Below are positions 17,918-27,067 of a stretch of 64,000 nucleotides of DNA, piece by piece. The first letter of the stretch is position 1. The number at the start of each line of letters is the position of its first letter. This DNA is from Burkholderia guangdongensis (GTDB taxonomy: Bacteria > Pseudomonadota > Gammaproteobacteria > Burkholderiales > Burkholderiaceae), in NCBI RefSeq assembly GCF_013403875.1, contig NZ_JACBNX010000007.1, positions 62,001 through 126,000 on the forward strand, given 5' to 3'. Position numbers and translations under genes: made by a program. The notes below the pieces were generated by a model that did not search any database, was not told the origin of the DNA, and saw nothing but the letters and a program-made list of their open reading frames with translations.

Positions 17918-17937
17918 ATATGTGACAAGGAGCCCAG

Positions 17938-18300
17938 ATGCTTGTCCCGTTCAAATTCGCGCTTGCATGGGTTATTCCGGAAATTCGAGGGCTTTCTCGC
18001 GCGCAGCTCGATTCGCTGATCGAGTTGGCTCGCCAACAATCCATCATTCGGATCAGGCGCTATGGCGGCTATGCATTCGTTGCGGCATTGGTTGGTCCGT
18101 TTCTCTTGTTCGGAGGAATGCCTGTTTTTGTCAGCGTTAAATGGAATGACGGAAATATTGTTCCTTCCTCGATCGGCCTCGCTGCGCTGCTTACGATCTT
18201 GTCAAGCTTTGTGCTCACTTCAGTTTTCAATGGCTTGATCCTGAAGCCTGCCATCTACGATCTGCTTCAATCGAAAAAAAAGAGCACAAAATCGTTATAA
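17938..18300 (+). CDS. Small two-helix membrane protein, candidate immunity protein
   Basis: A 120-residue protein with two strong hydrophobic segments (about residues 45-66 and 79-102), a basic linker before the first (IIRIRRYGG) and a lysine-rich C-terminus (QSKKKSTKSL). AAGGAG precedes the ATG at 17938 with good spacing. It follows the JmjC gene by 20 bp and ends 22 bp before the convergent permease gene. I recognise no family. Small membrane proteins encoded with colicin-V-like peptides are often self-immunity factors, and that is the favoured role; help in export is the alternative. Confidence 0.7.
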   Translation: MLVPFKFALAWVIPEIRGLSRAQLDSLIELARQQSIIRIRRYGGYAFVAALVGPFLLFGGMPVFVSVKWNDGNIVPSSIGLAALLTILSSFVLTSVFNGLILKPAIYDLLQSKKKSTKSL

Positions 18301-18322
18301 AGGTGGCGAAGCAGTCCTGAAG

Positions 18323-19093
18323 TCAGTTCTTCAGCCGATAGCCGGTGCGGAAGATCCACGCGACGATCGCGAGCAGGATCGCGAGGAACAGCAGCGTGGC
18401 GGCGAGGCTGATGCCGACGTGCACGTCGGCGAGCCCGTAGAACGACCAGCGAAAGCCGCTGATCAGATAGACGATCGGGTTGAACAGCGTCGCGATGCGC
18501 CACGCGGGCGGCAGCATGTCGACCGAGTAGAAGCTGCCGCCGAGGAACGTCAGCGGCGTGATGATCAGGAGCGGCACGAGCTGCAGCTTCTCGAAGCTGT
18601 CGGCCCAGATGCCGATCACGAAGCCGAACAGACTGAACGTGACCGACGTGAGCACGAGAAACAGCATCATCCACAGCGGATGCAGGATGTGCAGCGGTAC
18701 GAACAGCCCGGCGGTCCCGAGGATGATGAGCCCGAGCAGCATCGATTTCGTCGCGGCCGCGCCGACGTACGCAACGACGATCTCCCAGTACGAGATCGGC
18801 GCCGACAGGATCTCGTAGATCGTGCCGGTGAAGCGCGGGAAATAGATGCCGAACGACGCGTTCGAGATGCTCTGCGACAGCAGCGACAGCATCACGAGGC
18901 CGGGCACGATGAACGAGCCGTAGCCGATGCCGTTCACCGCGCTGATCCGCGAGCCGATCGCCGAGCCGAACACGACGAAGTACAGCGATGTCGAGATCAC
19001 CGGCGCGATGATGCTCTGCATCAGCGTGCGCCGCGTACGGTGCATTTCCGAGCGGTAGATCGCGCGGATCGCGTGAAAATTCACGATGCTCAT
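18323..19093 (-). CDS. ABC-2 type transporter permease
   Basis: A 256-residue integral membrane protein with about six helices and the ABC-2 signature near the C-terminus ([25 protein letters not shown], then [16 protein letters not shown]). It matches NodJ/DrrB/YadH-like exporters. Its ATG (19091-19093) overlaps the stop of the ATPase gene (ATGA). The 3' part is the source of the degraded copy at 15947-16187. Because of the inserted islet, the gene now converges on the bacteriocin operon with only 22 bp between stops and lacks a visible terminator of its own. Confidence 0.93.
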   Translation of the reverse strand: MSIVNFHAIRAIYRSEMHRTRRTLMQSIIAPVISTSLYFVVFGSAIGSRISAVNGIGYGSFIVPGLVMLSLLSQSISNASFGIYFPRFTGTIYEILSAPISYWEIVVAYVGAAATKSMLLGLIILGTAGLFVPLHILHPLWMMLFLVLTSVTFSLFGFVIGIWADSFEKLQLVPLLIITPLTFLGGSFYSVDMLPPAWRIATLFNPIVYLISGFRWSFYGLADVHVGISLAATLLFLAILLAIVAWIFRTGYRLKN

Positions 19094-20049
19094 GACGTTG
19101 CGCCTCGCTTGTCGTCGTTGCGGCGGTTGTCGATCAGGCTGACGAAGATGTCCTCGAGCGAGCTCTGCGTCGTCTGCAGATCGCGGAACCCGACGCCCGC
19201 CGCGCCGAGCGCCTGCAGCAGCGTGACGATGCTCGCGTCGTCGCGTTGCGAATCGTACGTGTAGACGAGCGCGTTGCCGCCGTCCGCGAGCTCGAGCCCG
19301 TACGGCGCGAGCGCGGGCGGCAGCGTCGCGACCGCATGCTCGAGCTGCAGCGTCAGCTGCTTCTTGCCGAGCTTGCGCATCAGCTCGCGCTTTTCCTCGA
19401 CGAGCACGAGCTCGCCGCCGAGGATGATGCCGATCCGGTCGGCCATCTCCTCGGCTTCCTCGATGTAGTGCGTGGTCAGCACGATCGTCACGCCGCTCGC
19501 GCGCAGCGCGTCGACGAGCTTCCACATGTCGCGGCGCAACTCGACGTCGACGCCGGCGGTCGGCTCGTCGAGGAACAGGATGCGCGGCTCGTGCGACAGC
19601 GCCTTCGCGATCATCACGCGGCGCTTCATCCCGCCCGACAGCGTGATCAGCTTGTTGTCGCGCTTGTCCCACAGTGACAGGGCCTTCAGCGTCTTCTCGA
19701 TGTGCGCGGGATTCGGCGCTTTGCCGAACAGCCCGCGGCTGAACGATACCGTCGCCCAGACGGTCTCGAACGCGTCGGTCGTCAGCTCCTGCGGGACGAG
19801 GCCGATCATCTCGCGCGCCGCGCGGAAATCGCGGCGGATGTCGTGTCCGCCGACCGTGACGCGGCCCTCGGTCGGCGTGACGATCCCGCAGATCGCGCTG
19901 ATCAGCGTCGTCTTGCCGGCGCCGTTCGGCCCGAGCAGCGCGAAGAGCTCGCCCGCGCGGATGTCGAGGTCGATCTGCTTCAGCGCGCGGAAGCCGGAGG
20001 CGTACGTCTTGGACAGGTTCGAAACGGACAGGATCGGTGGCGGGCTCAC
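19090..20049 (-). CDS. ABC-2 exporter ATP-binding protein
   Basis: The 319 residues contain a Walker A ([14 protein letters not shown], ~residues 38-51), a Q-loop ([19 protein letters not shown]), the signature [15 protein letters not shown], a Walker B ([13 protein letters not shown]) and the switch His ([15 protein letters not shown]). The C-terminal ~80 residues form the extension seen in DrrA/NodI-type proteins. It pairs with the permease, whose start overlaps its stop. The pair probably exports a drug, lipid or polysaccharide. There is no peptidase C39 domain, so it is not an obvious exporter for the peptide at 16465, although its position beside the islet makes a link worth testing. Confidence 0.95.
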   Translation of the reverse strand: MSPPPILSVSNLSKTYASGFRALKQIDLDIRAGELFALLGPNGAGKTTLISAICGIVTPTEGRVTVGGHDIRRDFRAAREMIGLVPQELTTDAFETVWATVSFSRGLFGKAPNPAHIEKTLKALSLWDKRDNKLITLSGGMKRRVMIAKALSHEPRILFLDEPTAGVDVELRRDMWKLVDALRASGVTIVLTTHYIEEAEEMADRIGIILGGELVLVEEKRELMRKLGKKQLTLQLEHAVATLPPALAPYGLELADGGNALVYTYDSQRDDASIVTLLQALGAAGVGFRDLQTTQSSLEDIFVSLIDNRRNDDKRGATS

Positions 20050-20159
20050 TGGCGAGGTCCGGAATGGGCGGACCGCTATCTTAGCAATGGCTGGTGGAGT
20101 TTGCTGGCGCGTCCAACAGACGCCCGGAAAGCACGCGGATTAGACGGCGCAGATGAACA

Positions 20160-20190
20160 AACGCCGCCGATTGTGCAGATCGGCGGCGTT
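20160..20190 (-). terminator. Hairpin downstream of betA
   Basis: A perfect 12-bp inverted repeat (AACGCCGCCGAT, arms 20160-20171 and 20179-20190) with a 7-nt loop lies 45 nt past the betA stop. On the minus strand it is followed by TGTTC, a weak U-tract. It probably ends the betIBA transcript before the divergently spaced ABC operon promoter. Confidence 0.6.
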
Positions 20191-20235
20191 CTCGGGCAGC
20201 GTGCGGCGTGGGGACCGCGTTTTTCAGGCCGCTTA

Positions 20236-21936
20236 TCAGACCGTCTCCGGCTGCCGCAACGCCTTCGCGACGTTGCGCGCCAGCGCGCCGTTCGCGACGT
20301 AGTACCGCGCGTTCGAACGCGCGAGCGGCTTGCGGCCGCGGATCCTGTCCGCGATCTTCTCGGCGATCATGATCGTCGGCGCGTTCAGGTTGCCGGTCGT
20401 GATGATCGGCATGATCGACGCATCGACGACGCGCAGGCCGTCGACCCCATGCACGCGCCCTTCGTTGTCGACGACGGCCATGTCGTCGTAGCCCATCTTG
20501 CACGAGCACGACGGATGGAACGCGGTCTCCGCGCGCGCACGCACGAACGCGTCGAGTTCGGCGTCGCTCTTCAGGTCCGCGCCCGGATTCAGCTCGCGGC
20601 CGCGATAGCGGTCGAGCGCGGGCTGGCGCATGATCTCGCGTGTCGCGCGGATCCCGTCGCGGAACTCGCGCCAGTCGAGCGCCTCGGCCATGTAGTTGAA
20701 CAGGATGCTCGGATGCGCGTTCGGGTCGCGCGACGTCAGCTTCACGCGGCCGCGGCTCGGCGAACGCATCGAGCCGACGTGCGCCTGGAAGCCGTGCATT
20801 TCGATCGCGTTCGAGCCGTTGTAATTGATCGCGACCGGCAGGAAGTGGTACTGAATGTTCGGCCACAGGTCGTCGTCGCGCGTGCGGATGAAGCCGCCCG
20901 CCTCGAAGTGGTTGCTCGCGCCGAGGCCGGTGCCGTTGAGCATCCATTCGAGACCGATCTTCGGCTGGTTCCACCACTTGAGCGCCGGATACAGCGACAC
21001 CGGCTCCTTGCATTCGTACTGGATGTACATCTCCAGGTGGTCCTGCAGGTTGTTGCCGACACCGGGCAGATCGAGCACGACCGGAATGTCGAGCGCCTTC
21101 AGCCACGCGCCGGGGCCGACCCCCGAGCGCTGCAGCAGTTGCGGCGACGCGATCGCGCCGCTGCACACGAGCACTTCGCGGCGCGCGTGCGCGTTCGCGC
21201 GCTCGCTGCCGCGCAGATACGTGACGCCCGACGCACGCTTGCCGTCGAACAGCACGCGGTCCGCCATCGCATGCGTGACGATCGTCAGGTTCGGCCGCGC
21301 GCGCGCCTGGTCGAGATAGCCGCGCGCGGTGCTCGCGCGGCGGCCACGCGGCGTGACGGTGCGGTCCATCGGGCCGAAGCCTTCCTGCTGATAGCCGTTC
21401 AGGTCGTCCGTGCGCGGATAGCCGGCCTGCACGCCGGCCTCGACCATCGCCTCGAACAGCGGGTTCGCGCCGGGCTTGCTGGTCGTGACCGACACCGGGC
21501 CGTCGCCGCCGTGATAGTCGTTCGGGCCGACGTCGCGCGTCTCCGCCTTCCTGAAGTACGGCAGGCAGTCGAGATACGTCCAGTCGTCGAGGCCCTTGTG
21601 CGTCGACCAGTTGTCGTAGTCGAGCGCGTTGCCGCGGATGTAGCACATCCCGTTGATCAGCGACGAGCCGCCGAGCCCCTTGCCGCGTCCGCATTCCATC
21701 CGGCGGTTGTTCATGTGCGGCTCGGGATCGGTTTCGTAGGCCCAGTTGTAGCGGCGGCCCTGCAGCGGATACGCGAGCGCCGCCGGCATTTGCGTGCGGA
21801 AGTCGAAGCGATAGTCGGGGCCGCCCGCTTCGAGCAGCAGCACGGTGACGTCCGGGTCTTCCGTCAGGCGCGTCGCAAGCACGTTGCCCGCGGAGCCTGC
21901 GCCGCAGATGATGTAGTCGTATTCGCGCGTCGTCAT
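20236..21936 (-). CDS. betA: Choline dehydrogenase
   Basis: A 566-residue GMC oxidoreductase, the usual BetA length. It has an N-terminal FAD fold ([19 protein letters not shown], then VLLLEAGG), the GMC segments [19 protein letters not shown] and [15 protein letters not shown], and a C-terminal active-site region ([10 protein letters not shown], then [23 protein letters not shown]). It oxidises choline to betaine aldehyde at the inner membrane. AAGGAGCG precedes the ATG at 21936. It lies 14 bp after betB, in the order betI-betB-betA, so it is under BetI control. Confidence 0.96.
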   Translation of the reverse strand: MTTREYDYIICGAGSAGNVLATRLTEDPDVTVLLLEAGGPDYRFDFRTQMPAALAYPLQGRRYNWAYETDPEPHMNNRRMECGRGKGLGGSSLINGMCYIRGNALDYDNWSTHKGLDDWTYLDCLPYFRKAETRDVGPNDYHGGDGPVSVTTSKPGANPLFEAMVEAGVQAGYPRTDDLNGYQQEGFGPMDRTVTPRGRRASTARGYLDQARARPNLTIVTHAMADRVLFDGKRASGVTYLRGSERANAHARREVLVCSGAIASPQLLQRSGVGPGAWLKALDIPVVLDLPGVGNNLQDHLEMYIQYECKEPVSLYPALKWWNQPKIGLEWMLNGTGLGASNHFEAGGFIRTRDDDLWPNIQYHFLPVAINYNGSNAIEMHGFQAHVGSMRSPSRGRVKLTSRDPNAHPSILFNYMAEALDWREFRDGIRATREIMRQPALDRYRGRELNPGADLKSDAELDAFVRARAETAFHPSCSCKMGYDDMAVVDNEGRVHGVDGLRVVDASIMPIITTGNLNAPTIMIAEKIADRIRGRKPLARSNARYYVANGALARNVAKALRQPETV

Positions 21937-21950
21937 GACGGTACGCTCCT

Positions 21951-23420
21951 TTAGAACACCGGGTTGTAGCGGCCGAGCTCGACCTGCACCGATTTGATTC
22001 GAGTGTAGTGCTCGAGCGTCGTGATGCCGTTCTCGCGTCCGACGCCGGATTGCTTGTATCCGCCAACCGGCATTTCCGCGGCGGATTCGCCCCAGGTGTT
22101 GATCCAGCAGATGCCCGCCTCGAGGCGATGGATCGTGCGGTGCGCGCGCGACAGGTTTTCGGTGACGACGCCGGCCGCGAGCCCGAAGTGCGTGGCGTTC
22201 GCGCGCGCGATCGCCTCGTCCTCGGTCTCGAACGCGAGGATGCTCATCACCGGCCCGAAGATTTCCTCGCGGACGATGGTCATGTCGTCGCGGCAGTCGC
22301 CGAACACGGTCGGCGCGACGTACTGGCCGCGCGCGAAATGCCCGTCGGTCAGGCGCGTGCCGCCGGCGAGCAGCTTCGCGCCTTCCTTCTTGCCGCTCTC
22401 GATGAAGCCGAGCACCTTGTCGAGCTGCGCGGCGCTCGCGAGCGGGCCGAAATTCGTGTCGGGGGCCGAAGGCTGGCCGACGCGGATCCGCTTCACGCGT
22501 TCGAGCACCTTCGCGACGAAGGCCGCCTCGACCGCCTTCTGCACGAACACGCGCGTGGCGTTCGTGCAGACCTGGCCCGCGCTGAAGAAGTTCGCGGTGA
22601 CCGCGATGTCGGCCGCGCGGTCGAGATCGGCGTCATCGAACACGATCAGCGGCGACTTGCCGCCGAGCTCCATCGTCACTTCCTTCAGCGACGACGCGCC
22701 CGCGAGCGACATCACCTTCTTGCCGGTCTCGACGCCGCCGGTGAACGACACCTTCGCGATCTCCGGATGGCCGGTGAGCAGCGCGCCGACCGAGCCGTCG
22801 CCCTGCACGACGTTGAACACGCCGGCGGGCAGGCCGGCTTCGGTGTAGATCTCCGCGAGCTTCAGCGCGGACAGCGGCGTGACCTCGCTCGGCTTGAAGA
22901 TCATCGCGTTGCCGGCCGCGAGCGCGGGCGCGGTCTTCCAGCACGCGATCTGGATCGGGTAGTTCCATGCGCCGATGCCCGCGCAGATGCCGAGCGGCTC
23001 GCGGCGCGTATAGACGAACGAGTCGGCGCGCAGCGGCACTTGTAGCCCCTCGATCGCGGTCGCGAGGCCCGCGTAGTATTCGATCACGTCGGCGCCGGTC
23101 ACGATGTCGACTGCGATCGTCTCGGCGATCGGCTTGCCGGTGTCGCGCATCTCGAGCTCGGCGAGCGCGTCGTTGCGCTCGCGCAGCAGATCGACCGCGC
23201 GGCGCAGGATGCGCGAGCGCTGCATCGCGGTCATCGCCGCCCATTCGCGCTGGCCTTCGCGCGCGGATGCGACCGCGCGCTCGACGTCGTCGGCGCTCGC
23301 CTGCTGCACCTGCGCGAGCAGTTCGCCCGTCGCCGGATCGAAGGTGTCGAAAGTCTTGCCGCTCGTGGCGTCGACGTAACCGCCGCCGATGTAGAGGCGC
23401 TGCAAACCGTATACGGACAT
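21951..23420 (-). CDS. betB: Betaine aldehyde dehydrogenase
   Basis: The 489 residues have the aldehyde dehydrogenase landmarks: [15 protein letters not shown] (~residue 150), [12 protein letters not shown], the general base in [16 protein letters not shown] (~residue 252) and the catalytic Cys in [16 protein letters not shown] (~residue 286). The C-terminus is [16 protein letters not shown]. It turns betaine aldehyde into glycine betaine with NAD. Start 23420 ([13 protein letters not shown]) is preceded by AGGAGATC; an in-frame extension to 23552 would overlap betI. It lies 32 bp after betI and 14 bp before betA. Confidence 0.96.
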   Translation of the reverse strand: MSVYGLQRLYIGGGYVDATSGKTFDTFDPATGELLAQVQQASADDVERAVASAREGQREWAAMTAMQRSRILRRAVDLLRERNDALAELEMRDTGKPIAETIAVDIVTGADVIEYYAGLATAIEGLQVPLRADSFVYTRREPLGICAGIGAWNYPIQIACWKTAPALAAGNAMIFKPSEVTPLSALKLAEIYTEAGLPAGVFNVVQGDGSVGALLTGHPEIAKVSFTGGVETGKKVMSLAGASSLKEVTMELGGKSPLIVFDDADLDRAADIAVTANFFSAGQVCTNATRVFVQKAVEAAFVAKVLERVKRIRVGQPSAPDTNFGPLASAAQLDKVLGFIESGKKEGAKLLAGGTRLTDGHFARGQYVAPTVFGDCRDDMTIVREEIFGPVMSILAFETEDEAIARANATHFGLAAGVVTENLSRAHRTIHRLEAGICWINTWGESAAEMPVGGYKQSGVGRENGITTLEHYTRIKSVQVELGRYNPVF

Positions 23421-23452
23421 GATGATCTCCTGAGGGGCCGCCGCGATGCGCG

Positions 23453-24040
23453 TCAAGGGTGCGACGCGAGCAGCAGGTCGATGTAATCGTTCGCGAGCTT
23501 CAGCGCCGCGCGCGTGTCGAACGGGCCGCCGGCGAGCGCGCCGCGCAGCCACAGGCCGTCGATCAGCGCGGCGAGGCCGCTCGCCGACTGGCGCGCTTTC
23601 GCGGGCGGCATCGCCTTCGCGAATTCGGCGCTGAGATTCGAAAAGAGCCGGCGCGTGTTCACGCGCTGCAGCCGCTTCAGCGCGGGCTCGTGCATGCTTT
23701 GCGACCAGAACGCGAGCCAGGTCTTCATCACCGGCGCGCTCGTCTGCGTATCGTCGAAGTTCGCGGCGACGATCGCGCGCAACCGCGCGCGCGGATCCTT
23801 GCGCGCGGCGACCCGGCGGCGCGTCGTCGCGCTGCGCAGATCGCGCAGCACGTGGCGCATCGTCGCTTCGAGCAGCCCGTCCTTGTCGCCGAAGTAGTGG
23901 CTCACGATACCCGTCGAGATGTTCGCGCGCTGCGCGACCGATGCGAGCGTCGTGCCGGGCAGGCCGGCCGCGTCGATCGTGCGCAGCGTCGCGTCGATCA
24001 GCTGCGCACGGCGGACTTCGCGCATTCCGACTTTCGGCAT
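23453..24040 (-). CDS. betI: Choline-responsive TetR-family repressor
   Basis: A 195-residue TetR protein. The N-terminal helix-turn-helix reads [27 protein letters not shown] (~residues 27-53), as in BetI; the rest is a helical ligand domain that senses choline. The ATG at 24040 has GGAG 5-9 nt upstream; the codon before it (GTG) is a less likely start. It heads the betIBA operon, and a near-perfect BetI box lies about 60 nt upstream at 24100-24119, so it probably represses itself and the pathway. Confidence 0.95.
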   Translation of the reverse strand: MPKVGMREVRRAQLIDATLRTIDAAGLPGTTLASVAQRANISTGIVSHYFGDKDGLLEATMRHVLRDLRSATTRRRVAARKDPRARLRAIVAANFDDTQTSAPVMKTWLAFWSQSMHEPALKRLQRVNTRRLFSNLSAEFAKAMPPAKARQSASGLAALIDGLWLRGALAGGPFDTRAALKLANDYIDLLLASHP

Positions 24041-24099
24041 CACGGCTCCTTCGCGCCCGGCGGGTGAGGTGAACGGAAGCCCGAAGCTTATCTTTTTTT

Positions 24100-24119
24100 T
24101 ATTGACCGTTCAATCAATA
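24100..24119. promoter_or_regulatory. BetI operator
   Basis: The sequence ATTGACCGTTCAAT (24101-24114), inside a longer TATTGA...TCAATA palindrome (24100-24119), matches the ATTGAnCGnTCAAT form known for BetI sites. It lies in an AT-rich patch upstream of betI and between betI and fdhA, so it could affect both directions. Confidence 0.85.
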
Positions 24120-24150
24120 AAAAATGGGTTCGATTCGGACGCCGGACCGG

Positions 24151-24183
24151 CGGCGAACGGGCGGCGAACGGGCGGCGAGCGGG
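24151..24183. repeat. Three 11-bp tandem repeats
   Basis: CGGCGAACGGG is repeated at 24151-24161 and 24162-24172, and with one change (A to G) at 24173-24183. The array lies between the BetI box and fdhA. No coding function is seen; it may vary in copy number between strains. Confidence 0.8.
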
Positions 24184-24330
24184 CGATGTCGGCGCCGATC
24201 AAGCGCGTGTCGGGTTTTGAACGCCGGGGGCACCGCGTTGCGGACTACTCTCGATGACGCCGCTGAGGCCTTGCGCCACGCCGTTCGGCGCGGCCGGCAG
24301 CACCATCCAACGAGACATGGAGACAGAGCG

Positions 24331-25530
24331 ATGAGCAGCAATCGAGGTGTCGTATACATGGGGCCGGGCAAGGTCGAGGTTCAGAAGATCGACTATCCGA
24401 AGATGGTCGATCCGACTGGGCGTTCGATCGGTCACGGCGTGATTCTGAAGGTCGTCACCACGAACATCTGCGGGTCCGATCAACATATGGTGCGCGGCCG
24501 CACGACGGCGCCGGTCGGCCTCGTGCTCGGGCACGAGATCACCGGCGAGGTGATCGAGGTCGGCGGCGACGTCGAGACGATGAAGGTCGGCGATCTCGTG
24601 TCGGTGCCGTTCAACGTCGCGTGCGGACGCTGCGCGATGTGCAAGGACCAGAACACCGGCGTGTGCCTGACCGTGAACCCGTCGCGTGCGGGCGGCGCGT
24701 ACGGCTACGTCGACATGGGCGGCTGGATCGGCGGCCAGGCCGAGTACGTGATGGTGCCGTACGCGGACTTCAACCTGCTGAAGTTCCCGGACCGCGATCA
24801 GGCGATGGCGAAGATCCGCGATCTGACGTGCCTGTCCGACATTCTGCCGACCGGTTATCACGGCGCGGTGACCGCGGGCGTGAAGCCGGGCTCGACTGTC
24901 TACATCGCGGGCGCGGGCCCGGTCGGGATGGCGGCCGCCGCGTCGGCGCGCCTGCTCGGCGCCGCGTGCACGATCGTCGGCGACATGAACGCGGAACGTC
25001 TCGCGCATGCGAAGGCGATGGGCTTCGAGGTCGTCGACCTGTCGAAGGATGCGACGCTCGGCGAACAGATCGCTGAAATTCTCGGCACGCCGGAGATCGA
25101 TTGCGCGGTCGACTGCGTCGGCTTCGAGGCACACGGGCACGGCGCGTCGGGTCACGCGGAGGAAGCGCCGGCGACGGTGCTGAACTCGCTGATGGAGATC
25201 GTGCGGCCGGCGGGCGCGATCGGCATTCCGGGGCTCTACGTGACCGACGATCCGGGCGCGAAGGACGTCGCCGCGCAGCACGGTAGCCTGAGCATCCGCT
25301 TCGGGCTCGGCTGGGCGAAGTCGCATTCGTTCCATACCGGCCAGACGCCGGTGCTGAAGTACAACCGCAATCTGATGCAGGCGATCCTGCATGGCCGCCT
25401 GCCCATCGCAGATATCGTCAACGTGTCGGTGATCTCGCTCGATCAGGCGCCGGATGGGTACAAGAAGTTCGATGGCGGCGCACCGCGCAAGTTCGTCATC
25501 GATCCGCACGGGATGTTGAAGGCGGCGTAA
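24331..25530 (+). CDS. fdhA: Glutathione-independent formaldehyde dehydrogenase
   Basis: A 399-residue zinc medium-chain dehydrogenase, the same length as Pseudomonas putida FdhA. Visible features are the catalytic-zinc region (TNICGSDQHMVRGR, then LGHEITGEVIEVGG), the structural-zinc cysteines (CGRCAMCKDQNTGVC) and the NAD fold (VYIAGAGPVGMAAAASARLLG). It oxidises formaldehyde to formate with NAD without a thiol cofactor. In this region formaldehyde comes from the oxidative demethylation steps downstream of betaine. ATG 24331 follows GGAGACAGAGCG. The gene is divergent from betI and converges on gbdR. Confidence 0.92.
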   Translation: MSSNRGVVYMGPGKVEVQKIDYPKMVDPTGRSIGHGVILKVVTTNICGSDQHMVRGRTTAPVGLVLGHEITGEVIEVGGDVETMKVGDLVSVPFNVACGRCAMCKDQNTGVCLTVNPSRAGGAYGYVDMGGWIGGQAEYVMVPYADFNLLKFPDRDQAMAKIRDLTCLSDILPTGYHGAVTAGVKPGSTVYIAGAGPVGMAAAASARLLGAACTIVGDMNAERLAHAKAMGFEVVDLSKDATLGEQIAEILGTPEIDCAVDCVGFEAHGHGASGHAEEAPATVLNSLMEIVRPAGAIGIPGLYVTDDPGAKDVAAQHGSLSIRFGLGWAKSHSFHTGQTPVLKYNRNLMQAILHGRLPIADIVNVSVISLDQAPDGYKKFDGGAPRKFVIDPHGMLKAA

Positions 25531-25585
25531 CCTGGCGGGAAGGTGACGGGAAGTGGCCAGCCCTTCGGGGGCTGGCCGCACACGC

Positions 25586-26608
25586 CTATGCGTGCATCAT
25601 CAACGACGAGACCGGCGGCGAGCCCCCGGGCCCTGCCGCCAGCGGCGCGACCTGCTGCCGCCGCTCGCGCGTCGGCGCCACACCGAACGAATCCCGATAG
25701 CTCTTGCTGAAATGGCACGCCGACTGGAATCCGCACGCCATCGTGATGTGCATGATCGACATGTCGGTCTGCAGCAACAGTTCGCGCGCGCGGCGCAGCC
25801 TGAGCGTCAGGTAGTAATGCGTCGGCGTCATCCCGAGGTGTTCGCGGAACAGCCGCTGAAGCTGCCGCTGCGACATGCCCGCCAGCCGCGCGAGCTCTTC
25901 GCGCGACAGCGGCTCCTCGATGTTGTTCTCCATCAGCGAAATCACCTCGAACAGCGACTTGTTCGCCGAGCCGAGGCGCGCGACGAGCGGCATCCGCTGC
26001 TGTGCGCTCGTGTCCCGCACGTGCTCGACGATGAACTGCTCGGCGATCTGCGTGACACGCGCGGTGCCGACGCGCGCGGCGATCAGGTTCAGCATCATGT
26101 CGAGCGGCGCGACGCCGCCGGTGCACGTGATCCGGTCGCGGTCGACCACGAACAGTTCCTTCAGGAAGCGCGTGTCCGGGAACTCTTCCTTCAGCGCCGA
26201 CATGTTTTCCCAATGGATCGCGCACGCATAGCCGGCGAGCAGGCCCGACTTCGCGAGCGCGTACGTGCCGGTGCACAGGCTGCCGAGCGGAATGCCGGAG
26301 CGCGCGAAGCGGCGCAGCGCCGACAGATGCTCCGCCTGGGTCGCGCGCTGCACGTCGACGCCGCCGCACACGAACACGATGTCGGGCTGCCCGATGCTGT
26401 CGGCGGGGCTCGTGTCGACGGTGAGGCCGTTGCTCGCGGTGATCGGCCCGCCGTCGGGGCTGACGACCGACCAGCGGTACAGTGTTTGCCCGCTCAGATA
26501 GTTCGCCATCCGTAACACTTCGATCGCATTCGTGAACGCGATCATCGTGAAATTCGGCAACGGCATGAACGCGAAGTGAGACAGCGACGCTGTGCGGTCG
26601 GGCGACAT
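25586..26608 (-). CDS. gbdR: GlxA/AraC-type regulator, probable glycine betaine / dimethylglycine activator GbdR
   Basis: The 340 residues have an N-terminal DJ-1/PfpI-like domain (FAFMPLPNFTMIAFTNAIEVLRMAN to ~residue 190, with GSLCTGTYALAKSGLLAGY). The C-terminal AraC DNA-binding domain has two helix-turn-helix motifs (REELARLAGMSQRQLQRLF and ITMACGFQSACHFSKSYRDSFG). Length and motifs fit GbdR of Pseudomonas, which activates gbcAB, dgcAB, glyA and uptake genes when betaine or dimethylglycine is present. It is divergent from the glyA-dgc cluster. Start 26608 is chosen as the family's usual N-terminus; an in-frame start at 26653 exists. The assignment over other GlxA paralogues rests on context. 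Confidence 0.85.
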   Translation of the reverse strand: MSPDRTASLSHFAFMPLPNFTMIAFTNAIEVLRMANYLSGQTLYRWSVVSPDGGPITASNGLTVDTSPADSIGQPDIVFVCGGVDVQRATQAEHLSALRRFARSGIPLGSLCTGTYALAKSGLLAGYACAIHWENMSALKEEFPDTRFLKELFVVDRDRITCTGGVAPLDMMLNLIAARVGTARVTQIAEQFIVEHVRDTSAQQRMPLVARLGSANKSLFEVISLMENNIEEPLSREELARLAGMSQRQLQRLFREHLGMTPTHYYLTLRLRRARELLLQTDMSIMHITMACGFQSACHFSKSYRDSFGVAPTRERRQQVAPLAAGPGGSPPVSSLMMHA

Positions 26609-27067
26609 GGGGGAGTGATCCTTGAATCTAATAGCTTCTGCGCCCAGGGGCACGGACTGGGCTGCCGTATTGTGGGAGCGGGCGCAACAAGCGTGCCATA
26701 CGGCTAAACCCTAGCTGTTACCGTTGTCACACCGTGCTCCGCGCCTGGAGACCGCACCGCGCGCGTGCGCCGGCGCCAGTTCCCCGGGCAGTCCCCGCAC
26801 CGTGAAAGTGCCGCCACGCGGCGCGCACGGCGGGGTCGTATCCTCTGCCGAGCCGGATCCGGATCGAAAGCGCACGATCGTTCACTTGTATAAAACGGAC
26901 GCGCATGGCGGAAAAGGCAAAGAACGCGTCTAAATTCATCAATCGACCGGAAATCCGAACGACAAGAATAGAGCCGTCGGGAGCCCTTGACCGGCAAGGC
27001 TTCACCAGCCGGGCGGGGCGGCCCTTCCGCCTTGTAAGCAGCCATTTCATTCAGCCACGGACGCTCT
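26609..27067. other. Intergenic control region gbdR-glyA
   Basis: About 460 bp between divergent gbdR and glyA. No convincing small gene was seen; an ORF at 26724-26933 has no ribosome-binding site and an arginine/proline-biased product. A TATAAA lies at about 26889 in a slightly AT-richer stretch, possibly a promoter for glyA. GbdR sites are expected here but I could not recognise one with confidence. Confidence 0.4.

Noticed and set aside
19090..20049. The neighbouring ABC-2 exporter as the dedicated exporter of the bacteriocin-like peptide
   Set aside because: It has no C39 peptidase domain, and the degraded permease copy shows the exporter was there before the islet. A link is possible but not supported.
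26724..26933. Possible small gene between gbdR and glyA
   Set aside because: No ribosome-binding site, no recognisable features, and the composition looks like GC-rich intergenic sequence.
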